Assembly: GCF_014873495.1 (NCBI RefSeq)
Contig: NZ_JADBGF010000001.1
Location: 3,224,001 to 3,288,000 of the forward strand
DNA from: Streptomyces stelliscabiei
GTDB lineage: Bacteria > Actinomycetota > Actinomycetes > Streptomycetales > Streptomycetaceae
Direction: 5' to 3'
DNA length: 64,000 nucleotides
Below, piece after piece: positions 57,153 through 64,000 of the stretch. Below the pieces are notes generated by a model. The model searched no databases, was not told where the DNA came from, and saw only the letters and a program-made list of their open reading frames with translations. The position numbers and the translations under genes are program-made. The first letter of the stretch is position 1; each line of letters begins with the position of its first letter.

Positions 57153-58502
57153 ATGAATGTCCGCCGCAGCGCCACGGTGGTCGCCGTACTGGCCGTCACA
57201 GCCGGACTCGGGACCGGACCGGGTGCCGGAGCCGGGGCCGGTTTCACGCCGGTCGCCTCCGCCGCCGACGCGACCTCGGTGTCCGCCGACTCCTCCCCCG
57301 CTCCCTCCGCCTCGCCGTCGCAGGCGGTCCCCACCGGTCTGTACGGCTCCACCGACCCCACGTACGACGGTGTCTGGCGGCAGTCCCTGGCCCTGCTCGC
57401 GCTGGACACCGTGGGCGAGAAGCCCGGGGCCGGGGCCGTGGAGTGGCTCGTCGGGCAGCAGTGCGCGAGCGGGGCGTTCGCCGCGTACCGGGCCGACGCC
57501 ACCGCCCGGTGCGTCGCCGGGACGGCGGTCGACACCAACAGCACGGCCGCCGCGGTGCAGGCGCTGGCCGCGCTCGGCGGGCGGGACGCCGAGGCCGAGC
57601 GTGCGGTGCGCTGGCTGAAGGACAGCCAGAACAAGGACGGCGGCTGGGGCTACACCGCCGGCGGGCCCAGCGACGCGAACTCGACCTCCGTCGTCATCGG
57701 CGCGCTGACCGCCGTCGGCGACGCCCCCGAGAAGCAGGAGAAGGCCGGCAACTCGCCCTACGACGCCCTCCGTTCCCTGGCCCTGCCCTGCGAGGGCGGC
57801 AAGGGAGGCACGGGTGGCGCCGGCGGCAAGAAGGACGGCGGCGCCTTCGCCTATCAGCCCGACAAGAAGGGCGCTCTCGCGGCGAACGCCGACGCCACGG
57901 CCGCCGCCGTACTCGGCAGCCTGGGTGCGGGGTTCGTGGCCGGGCCGGGCGACGGGCCGGCCGCCCCAGAGGATTTCGCCGAGAAGTGTGTCCCGGGTGG
58001 CTCCCCGGCGGATCTGGCCCACAACGGGGCCGTCCACCTGGCCGGTGACCTCGCCGCCGACGGCTACCTGACGTCCGCCCTCGCGGGCGCGAAGGACCAG
58101 CCCGATCACGGCAACACCGCCGACGCGGTCGTCGCGCTCGCCGCCGCCGGGGACCTGGACGCGACCGAGAAACCGCTCGCCTGGCTGGCGAAGAACCACG
58201 GCGCCTGGGCGGCCGGGGCCGGGCCCGCCGCGTACGCCCAGCTCGTCTTCGCCGCGCACGCCGCCGGTGCCGACCCGCGTGACTTCGGCGGCACGGACCT
58301 GGTGGCCCGCCTCCAGGACACCGGTCCCGCGCGCGACGTGGACGACCACTCCTCCGTGCCGAGCGACGACACGGCGGGCGAGGTGGACGGCGACGGTCCG
58401 GGCGCGGGCACGTGGTGGGCGGTCGGACTCGGGCTCGCCGTCGTCGCGGCCGTCGTCGGGTTCGTGTCGGTGCGGGCCGGCCGGAAGCGGCGGGAGGCGT
58501 GA
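57153..58502 (+). CDS. secreted alpha/alpha-barrel surface protein, transcobalamin-like
   Basis: A 449-residue exported protein. Signal peptide at 1-~40 (VVAVLAVTAGLGTGPG), then prenyltransferase/squalene-cyclase-type repeats: SLALLALDTVGEKPGAGAVE, WLKDSQNKDGGWGY, ANSTSVVIGALTAVGD. This alpha6/alpha6 barrel is the fold of the alpha domain of animal intrinsic factor and transcobalamin. A C-terminal transmembrane helix (WWAVGLGLAVVAAVVGFVSV) and RKRR anchor follow. First gene after the cobalamin riboswitch, coupled by GTGA to the next gene. Binding of B12 outside the cell for delivery to the ECF transporter is inferred. Confidence 0.8.
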   Translation: MNVRRSATVVAVLAVTAGLGTGPGAGAGAGFTPVASAADATSVSADSSPAPSASPSQAVPTGLYGSTDPTYDGVWRQSLALLALDTVGEKPGAGAVEWLVGQQCASGAFAAYRADATARCVAGTAVDTNSTAAAVQALAALGGRDAEAERAVRWLKDSQNKDGGWGYTAGGPSDANSTSVVIGALTAVGDAPEKQEKAGNSPYDALRSLALPCEGGKGGTGGAGGKKDGGAFAYQPDKKGALAANADATAAAVLGSLGAGFVAGPGDGPAAPEDFAEKCVPGGSPADLAHNGAVHLAGDLAADGYLTSALAGAKDQPDHGNTADAVVALAAAGDLDATEKPLAWLAKNHGAWAAGAGPAAYAQLVFAAHAAGADPRDFGGTDLVARLQDTGPARDVDDHSSVPSDDTAGEVDGDGPGAGTWWAVGLGLAVVAAVVGFVSVRAGRKRREA

Positions 58503-59275
58503 CCGGGCGTCGGCGGGACACCGTGGCGCGTTCGGCCGCGTGGCCGCTGCTCCGGCCGCGTGGTGTGCTGCTCGTGCTGGCCGGAGTCCTGCTCGTGCTG
58601 ACGAGTGTGGGCGCGGGGCAGGCCCGGGCCGCCGCGTACCGCTACTGGTCGTTCTGGGAGCGGGACGGCTCGGCCTGGACCTACGCCACGCAGGGGCCGT
58701 CGACCGCGCGGCCGTCCGACGGGGATGTGCAGGGGTTCCGGTTCGCGGTCAGCCGCGACTCCGCGGACGCGGCCCGGCCGCGCGGGGGCGCCGACTTCGC
58801 CGCCGTCTGCGGGGGAACGGCCGCGCGGGGCGGGGAGAAGCGGGTCGCGCTGGTCGTCGACTTCGGTACGGCGGCGGACGCGCCGGACGGCGAGACGCCT
58901 CCGGCGGCGCGTACGGCGTGTGCGCGGGTTCCGGACGACGCGAGTACGGCGGAGGCGCTGGCGTCCGTCGCGAAACCGCTGCGATACGACACGAACGCGA
59001 TGCTCTGCGCGATCGCCGGGTATCCGGGGCAGGGGTGCGGTGAGGCGGTCGGCTCGGATGCCGATACGGATGCGGATGCCGGCACCGACGCCGGCGCCGA
59101 TGGCCGTGCCGATGCCGACAGCCGTGGCGCTGCAGCGAGTTCACGGTCCGCTGCCGCCTCCGACGCGGGAGACGGGCCGCCTGACGGGCCCTCCGTCGGG
59201 CTGTTCGTCGGCGTGGGTGTGGTCGCCGTGCTCGGCGGCGCGGCGGTGTGGCAGGCGCGCCGGCGCCGGGGCTAG
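58499..59275 (+). CDS. secreted, membrane-anchored partner protein
   Basis: A 258-residue protein from GTG 58499. Signal/anchor helix at ~20-42, mature start AAAYRYWSFWERDGSAWTYA, a compact domain to ~170 with one Cys pair, an Asp/Ala repeat spacer (DADTDADAGTDAGADG), and a C-terminal helix VGLFVGVGVVAVLGGAAVW followed by RRRR. I do not know the domain by name; it is typically encoded beside the barrel protein and CbiQ in Streptomyces as I recall. It may be the beta-domain partner that closes over the ligand. Confidence 0.65.
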   Translation: MTGRRRDTVARSAAWPLLRPRGVLLVLAGVLLVLTSVGAGQARAAAYRYWSFWERDGSAWTYATQGPSTARPSDGDVQGFRFAVSRDSADAARPRGGADFAAVCGGTAARGGEKRVALVVDFGTAADAPDGETPPAARTACARVPDDASTAEALASVAKPLRYDTNAMLCAIAGYPGQGCGEAVGSDADTDADAGTDAGADGRADADSRGAAASSRSAAASDAGDGPPDGPSVGLFVGVGVVAVLGGAAVWQARRRRG

Positions 59276-59283
59276 GAGGCGTG

Positions 59284-60612
59284 ATGCGGTGGTTCACCCG
59301 GCGCCCGGAGGCGGCGCCTGCCGGGGGCCGGTCCCGCGGCCCGGCGGTACGAGGTGTCGCGGCGCCCGCCCGTGGCGTCCCGACGGCACGGCTGCCCGCG
59401 GCGAGGACGGCCGAGCGGCGCGCCCTCGGCCCTGCGCTGCGGCAGCCCGCGGACAGGCCGGCGCCCCGGGGCCCCGGTGTGCACCCCCTCGCCTGGTGGC
59501 TCTGGGCCCTCGGGCTGGCGACCGCCGCGTCCCGGACCACGAACCCCTTGCTGCTCTGCCTGCTCATCGCGGTCTCCGGGTACGTCGTGGCCACGCACCG
59601 GACGGACGCGCCGTGGGCCCGGTCGTACGCCGCGTTCGTGAGACTGGGGCTGGCGGTGCTGGTCGTCCGCCTCGGTTTCGCGGTCGCGCTGGGCTCGCCC
59701 GTCCCCGGTACGCACACTCTGGTCACCCTGCCCGAAGTACCGCTCCCCGCCTGGTCGCAGGGCATCCGGCTGGGTGGCCGCGTCACGGCGGAGGGGGTGC
59801 TGTTCGCGCTGTGCGACGGGCTGCGGCTGGCCGCCCTGCTGATCTGTGTCGGCGCCGCGAACGCCCTCGCGAACCCGGCACGGCTGCTCAAGTCGCTTCC
59901 CGGCGCCCTCTACGAGGCGGGCGTCGCGGTGGTGGTGGCGATGACGTTCGCGCCGCATCTGGTGGCGGACGTCCAGCGGTTGCGGGCCGCGCGACGGCTG
60001 CGCGGGCGTCCCGACCGTGGCGTGCGGGGACTGCTGCAGGTCGGACTGCCGGTGCTGGAGGGCGCGTTGGAGCGGTCCGTCGCGCTCGCCGCCGCGATGG
60101 ACTCGCGCGGCTACGGCCGTACCGCTCGGGTCCCGGCCCGGGTCCGCCGTACGACCGCCGCGCTCACCCTGGGCGGGCTGCTCGGCGTCTGCGCGGGAAC
60201 GTACGGCGTGCTGACCGCCGAGGGCGGCACCTACGGCCTGCCCGTCCTGCTCACCGGACTGGTGGCCGCGCTCACGGGCCTGCGACTGGGCGGCCGGCGC
60301 TCGCCGCGCACCCGCTACCGGCCGGACGTGTGGGGCGTGCGCGCCTGGCTGGTGGCCGGGTCCGGCACCGCTGTCGCCGTGCTGCTGATCGTCCTCGCCG
60401 CGTACGACTCCGCCGCCCTGCACCCCGGCGTCGTCCCCCTCGCCTCCCCGGACCTCCCCCTCCGCCCGGCCGCCGCGATTCTGCTGGGCCTGGTTCCCGC
60501 GTTCGCCGTGCCCGCCCCGCCGAGGCCCGCCCGGCCCGGTCCCCCGCCGACGGCCGGTCCACCGACCGCCGTCCCACCAACCGCCGTCCCACCGACGAAG
60601 GAACCCGCGTGA
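59284..60612 (+). CDS. CbiQ-type ECF transporter T component
   Basis: A 442-residue membrane protein. The CbiQ domain spans ~80-400 with five or more helices; the coupling-helix motifs are AARRLRGR near residue 240 and AMDSRGYGRT near residue 280, which touch the two ATPases. The N-terminal ~75 residues are a disordered basic extension. ATG at 59284 (or GTG at 59281). The stop overlaps the ATPase start by GTGA. Confidence 0.9.
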   Translation: MRWFTRRPEAAPAGGRSRGPAVRGVAAPARGVPTARLPAARTAERRALGPALRQPADRPAPRGPGVHPLAWWLWALGLATAASRTTNPLLLCLLIAVSGYVVATHRTDAPWARSYAAFVRLGLAVLVVRLGFAVALGSPVPGTHTLVTLPEVPLPAWSQGIRLGGRVTAEGVLFALCDGLRLAALLICVGAANALANPARLLKSLPGALYEAGVAVVVAMTFAPHLVADVQRLRAARRLRGRPDRGVRGLLQVGLPVLEGALERSVALAAAMDSRGYGRTARVPARVRRTTAALTLGGLLGVCAGTYGVLTAEGGTYGLPVLLTGLVAALTGLRLGGRRSPRTRYRPDVWGVRAWLVAGSGTAVAVLLIVLAAYDSAALHPGVVPLASPDLPLRPAAAILLGLVPAFAVPAPPRPARPGPPPTAGPPTAVPPTAVPPTKEPA

Positions 60613-62558
60613 TCCGCTTCGAGGGTGTCTCCGTGACGTACGACGGAGCGACCGAACCCACCGTCCGGGGAGTCGACTTCGAGGTCCCGGAGGGTGAACT
60701 CGTGCTCCTTGTCGGCCCGTCGGGCGTGGGCAAGTCGACGGTCCTCGGCGCGGTGAGCGGGCTCGTGCCGCACTTCACCGGCGGCACCCTGCGCGGCCGG
60801 GTCACGGTGGCCGGGCGGGACACCCGCACGCACAAGCCGCGTGAACTCGCCGACGTGGTCGGCACGGTGGGGCAGGACCCGCTGTCGCACTTCGTGACCG
60901 ACACCGTCGAGGACGAACTCGCCTACGGCATGGAGTCGTTGGGGCTCGCTCCGGAGGTGATGCGGCGACGGGTGGAGGAGACGCTCGACCTGCTGGGCCT
61001 CGCCGGTCTCCGCGACCGTCCCCTCGCCACGCTCTCCGGCGGTCAGCAGCAGCGGGTCGCCGTCGGGTCGGTCCTCACCCCGCACCCTCGGGTGCTCGTC
61101 CTCGACGAGCCGACCTCCGCGCTGGACCCGCCCGCCGCCGAGGAGGTCCTCGCCGTGCTCCAGCGGCTCGTCCACGACCTCGGCACGACCGTCCTCATGG
61201 CCGAGCACCGCCTGGAGCGCGTCATCCAGTACGCCGACCGGGTCGCCCTCCTCCCGGCCCCCGGCGCCCCGCCGGTCCTCGGCACCCCGGCCGAGGTGAT
61301 GGCCGTCTCCCCGGTGGCTCCGCCGGTGGTGGAGCTCGGGCGACTGGCGGGCTGGTCCCCGCTGCCGCTGACGGTGCGGGACGCACGCCGCCGGGCGGGC
61401 CCCCTGCGGGATCGCCTCACGGCGCACACCCCGGACGCCCCCCGCACCCTGGAGAGGCACGGGGACCTGCGCGGGGACCTGCACGGGGACCTGCGCGACG
61501 GACCACGAAGCACCGGCACCCCGCGCCCAGCGGAAGCCCCCGCTCCGCCCCCGGCCCGCCCCTCCCCTCGCCCCTCCTCCCGTTCCTCCCCTCGCTCCTC
61601 CTCCCTCCTCCGGCGCCTCCTGGACAGGCGCCCCGCCCCTCCGACCGCCCCTCCAACCGCCGAACCTGCGGTCGTCGCGGCCCTCGATGTCCACCGCGGC
61701 CACGTCCACGCCCTCACCCGCGTCGACCTCACCGTCACCCCCGGCGAGACGATCGCGCTCATGGGCCGCAACGGCGCCGGAAAGTCCACACTGCTCGCGG
61801 CACTGGTCGGGCTGGTGGAACCGGCGGCCGGCTCGGTGCGCGTGGGCGGGCTGGTCCCGCACCGGACGGCGCCCGGAGATCTCGTACGCCGGGTCGGGCT
61901 CGTGCCGCAGGAGCCCCGCGACCTCCTCTACACCGACACGGTCGCGACGGAGTGCGCGGCGGCCGACCGGGACGCGGGGGCGGAGCCGGGCACGTGCCGG
62001 GGGCTCGTCTCGGAGCTGCTGCCCGGGGTCGGGGACGGCACGCACCCCCGGGATCTGTCGGAGGGGCAGCGGCTGGCCCTCGCGCTCGCGGTCGTCCTCA
62101 CGGCCCGCCCGCCGCTGCTGCTCCTCGACGAGCCGACCCGGGGCCTGGACTACGCGGCCAAGTCCCGCCTGGTCGCGACCCTGCGTACGCTCGCCGCGGC
62201 CGGCCACGCGATCGTCCTGGCCACCCACGACGTGGAACTGGCCGCCGAGCTGGCCCATCGCGTCGTGATCCTCGCCGACGGCGAGATCGTGGCCGACGGT
62301 CCGACCCCCGAGGTGGTGGTCGGCTCCCCGTCCTTCGCCCCTCAGGTCACGAAGATCCTCGCGCCCCAGAGCTGGCTGACCACGGCGCAGGTACGAGGCG
62401 CCCTGCGGGCGGCGGACCCGGCCCCCGGATCGGACCCGGCCCCGGACCTGGCCCCCGGGTCGGCCCCGACCCCGGAAGCGCGGCAGGCCGCCGCCGCACC
62501 GGAGACCCTCGCCACGCCCGGAGACCCCGCCCCGCCCCACCCCGAGGAACGGCCATGA
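60609..62558 (+). CDS. double ATPase of the ECF transporter
   Basis: A 649-residue protein with two ABC ATPase domains in one chain. Domain 1: Walker A GPSGVGKST, signature LSGGQQQR, Walker B VLVLDEPTSALD. Domain 2: Walker A GRNGAGKST, signature LSEGQRLA (Glu in place of Gly), Walker B LLLLDEPTRGLD. A Pro/Arg/Ser-rich linker (~285-345) joins them, and a Pro/Ala tail ends the chain. It powers the cobalamin ECF transporter. GTG at 60609; stop overlaps the next ATG. Confidence 0.92.
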   Translation: MIRFEGVSVTYDGATEPTVRGVDFEVPEGELVLLVGPSGVGKSTVLGAVSGLVPHFTGGTLRGRVTVAGRDTRTHKPRELADVVGTVGQDPLSHFVTDTVEDELAYGMESLGLAPEVMRRRVEETLDLLGLAGLRDRPLATLSGGQQQRVAVGSVLTPHPRVLVLDEPTSALDPPAAEEVLAVLQRLVHDLGTTVLMAEHRLERVIQYADRVALLPAPGAPPVLGTPAEVMAVSPVAPPVVELGRLAGWSPLPLTVRDARRRAGPLRDRLTAHTPDAPRTLERHGDLRGDLHGDLRDGPRSTGTPRPAEAPAPPPARPSPRPSSRSSPRSSSLLRRLLDRRPAPPTAPPTAEPAVVAALDVHRGHVHALTRVDLTVTPGETIALMGRNGAGKSTLLAALVGLVEPAAGSVRVGGLVPHRTAPGDLVRRVGLVPQEPRDLLYTDTVATECAAADRDAGAEPGTCRGLVSELLPGVGDGTHPRDLSEGQRLALALAVVLTARPPLLLLDEPTRGLDYAAKSRLVATLRTLAAAGHAIVLATHDVELAAELAHRVVILADGEIVADGPTPEVVVGSPSFAPQVTKILAPQSWLTTAQVRGALRAADPAPGSDPAPDLAPGSAPTPEARQAAAAPETLATPGDPAPPHPEERP

Positions 62559-63397
62559 GCGACTCCTCCCCCGCGAACCCCAGCCGACGCCCCCGTCCCG
62601 TCCCTCTCTCGCCCCGCACCGTCGCCGCCCTCCTCCTCGTCGGCCTCGTCGGCGCGGCGGCCTTCGGCTGGCCCTTCCTCGCGGACCCCGGCTCGCAGGT
62701 CACCGCGCACGCGCGGGACGCGCCCTGGTTGTTCGCGGGACTGCTCGTGCTGCTGGTCGGTGTGGTCGGCGCGACACTGTCGGAGGCCGGGCTGGGCGCG
62801 AAGGCGGTGGCGATGCTGGGGGTGCTCGCGGCGACCGGTGCCGCGCTGCGCCCCATCGGGGCCGGAACCGCCGGCATCGAGCCCATGTTCTTCCTCCTGG
62901 TGCTCAGCGGCCGGGTCCTCGGCCCCGGCTTCGGCTTCACCCTCGGCGCGGTGACGATGTTCTCGTCCGCGCTGCTCACGGGTGGTGTGGGGCCGTGGAT
63001 GCCGTTCCAGATGCTGGCGATGGGATGGTTCGCGATGGGTGCCGGGCTGCTGCCGGGCGCGCACCGTCTGCGCGCCCGCGGCGAACTGGCGCTGCTCGCC
63101 GCCTACGGCTTCGTCGCCGCCTTCGCCTACGGCACGGTCATGAACCTCTACGGCTGGCCCTTCATCGACACGCTCGCCTCGGACATCGCCTTCGACGCGT
63201 CGGCGGCCCCGGCCGCGAACCTCGCCCGTTTCGTCGCGTACTGCCTCGCCACGTCCCTCGGCTGGGACCTGGGCCGCGCGGTCGTCACCGTCGTCCTGAC
63301 CCTCACCCTCGGCACCCCGCTCCTGAAGGCGCTGCGCCGGGCCACCCGCAGGGCCGCCTTCGAGAGCGCCGTCACGTTCGATCCGCCCTCGCGGTGA
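62555..63397 (+). CDS. ECF transporter S component (substrate-binding)
   Basis: A 280-residue membrane protein with six or more helices. The MFFLLVLSGRVLGPGFGFTL and TGGVGPWMPFQMLAMGWFAM parts are typical of vitamin S components. Together with the T and ATPase genes it forms a complete group II-like transporter dedicated to one substrate, which the riboswitch indicates to be cobalamin. The N-terminus is positively charged and the first helix is short. It ends the operon. Confidence 0.85.
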   Translation: MSDSSPANPSRRPRPVPLSPRTVAALLLVGLVGAAAFGWPFLADPGSQVTAHARDAPWLFAGLLVLLVGVVGATLSEAGLGAKAVAMLGVLAATGAALRPIGAGTAGIEPMFFLLVLSGRVLGPGFGFTLGAVTMFSSALLTGGVGPWMPFQMLAMGWFAMGAGLLPGAHRLRARGELALLAAYGFVAAFAYGTVMNLYGWPFIDTLASDIAFDASAAPAANLARFVAYCLATSLGWDLGRAVVTVVLTLTLGTPLLKALRRATRRAAFESAVTFDPPSR

Positions 63398-63745
63398 ACC
63401 CCCTGTGAGGTCCGGGGCACCGTGCGTTGCGTGAGCCGTGAACCACCCCACAGGACCCACATCACATACGAACCGGGGTCGTAGATCGAAGCGCGTGGCA
63501 TGCGCATGAAGAAACCCGTACCGACCTGCGCATTGAGAGCCACGTCACAGACGTGGCCTCGGACGCGGATACGACCACAACTAGCAAAAAGGGTCATTGC
63601 GGACGGCCGTCCGGGCTGTTTCTCTGGAGGAGTCGCACGGCGCCGACGAGCCCACCCGGGCCTCGGCGCCGACGTACGCCCCCACCGCACACCACGTGGT
63701 GAAGGCATGCCCGCGACGGCCCTGTCCCCGTAGAAAAGGATCCCC
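63398..63745 (+). other. long leader with possible c-di-AMP (ydaO-type) riboswitch
   Basis: The 348-bp leader of the last gene is structured and strongly base-paired (GGACGGCCGTCC; CGGCGCCGACG…CCTCGGCGCCG) and ends GGTGAAGGCATGCCCGCGACGG before the RBS. Streptomyces cell-wall hydrolase genes commonly carry ydaO/yuaA riboswitches in this position, and parts such as GGTGAAGGC resemble the consensus. I cannot fold or score it here, so this is a candidate only. Confidence 0.4.
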
Positions 63746-64000
63746 GTGACCCGCTCCGCTCTCCGCCGCATCGCCTCCCCGAAGAAGGCCCTCGCCGGTG
63801 TCACCCTGGCCGCTGCCGCCACCGGTGCCCTGCTCGTCGCCGCGCCCGCCCAGGCCGCGTCGGAGGCCTCTCAGGCGCAGGCTGTCGCGAAGAAGATGAT
63901 CGCGGACTCGGCCCAGTACACGTGCTTCTCCCACATCGTCGACCACGAGAGCGACTGGAACATCCACGCGACGAACTCGTCCTCCGGCGCCTACGGCCTG
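63746..64000 (+). CDS. secreted lytic transglycosylase-like protein (partial)
   Basis: The N-terminal 85 residues of a secreted cell-wall enzyme; the rest lies outside the window. Signal peptide: RRIASPKKALAGVTLAAAAT with an AQA cleavage site near residue 37. The mature part begins with ASEASQAQAVAKKMIADSAQ, and FSHIVDHESDWNIHATNSSS then GAYGL is the catalytic-Glu region of SLT/lysozyme-like domains. GTG at 63746 with AAAGGA upstream. Likely cleaves peptidoglycan glycan strands. Confidence 0.88.
   Translation, partial: MTRSALRRIASPKKALAGVTLAAAATGALLVAAPAQAASEASQAQAVAKKMIADSAQYTCFSHIVDHESDWNIHATNSSSGAYGL

Noticed and set aside
1..64000. tRNA, rRNA or tmRNA genes
   Set aside because: I found no cloverleaf with a T-loop GGTTCRA-type sequence or rRNA signature; rnpB is the only housekeeping RNA seen.

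Overview
The window is high-GC actinobacterial chromosome with Streptomyces-style genes: GTG starts, 4-base start/stop overlaps, mycelial paralogues such as a fused RNase H/phosphatase, and a Streptomyces-type rnpB. It divides into an accessory island of about 19 kb at the left and ordinary chromosomal backbone from rnpB to the right end.

Accessory part (1-19.3 kb). An IS701-family element (833-2388) sits with a GTAC target duplication inside a small secreted-protein ORF. Next come a KamA-type radical SAM aminomutase and a RipA-like membrane protein coupled to a DUF7701 protein, all on the minus strand. Divergent from them is a tightly packed plus-strand operon (4928-16671): FAH-family hydrolase, class I aminotransferase, Cap12/PycTIR-type TIR protein, DmpA/P1 self-cleaving peptidase, QueC-like PP-loop enzyme, aldo/keto reductase, STAND-like NTPase with TPRs, and two ATP-grasp ligases. 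A convergent radical SAM enzyme with an unusual CX8CX2C motif closes it. Remnants of a CHAT protease and of a NACHT-type NTPase follow. The mixture of peptide-ligation chemistry, a possible NADase-type TIR effector and a STAND sensor matches no system I can name and is the best candidate for an undescribed system.

Backbone (19.3-64 kb). rnpB (minus) is followed by an EamA transporter, AraC and MerR regulators, an RNB ribonuclease, YaaA, a KDPG aldolase, RNase H/phosphatase, a zinc-ribbon protein with a CTG start, and a Nif3-like protein. A MaoC-ADH-SDR operon resembles steroid side-chain beta-oxidation genes. A DesK/DesR-like two-component pair, an 8-bp tandem repeat array, a truncated sigma factor and an IS5-family element come next, then an MFS transporter, a methyltransferase, a restriction endonuclease-TerD fusion and a cell-wall amidase followed by a decayed copy of its own C-terminus. 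After these lie an F420-dependent oxidoreductase, a glycosyltransferase/methyltransferase/prenyltransferase-fold operon, a KstR homologue, a TPR protein, a ferredoxin/aldehyde dehydrogenase operon, a metallo-beta-lactamase-fold protein and a phosphotransferase. A cobalamin riboswitch then leads a five-gene ECF transporter operon with two surface proteins, and the window ends inside a secreted lytic transglycosylase-like gene.

Two shared operator motifs connect backbone operons. TNNAACNNGTTNNA (KstR type) occurs at 34850, 50750 and 54750. CTGAC-N5-GTCAG occurs at 34912, 45708 and 54640. Together they suggest a scattered steroid/lipid catabolic regulon. All functions are read from sequence motifs and remembered family features; no search was run.
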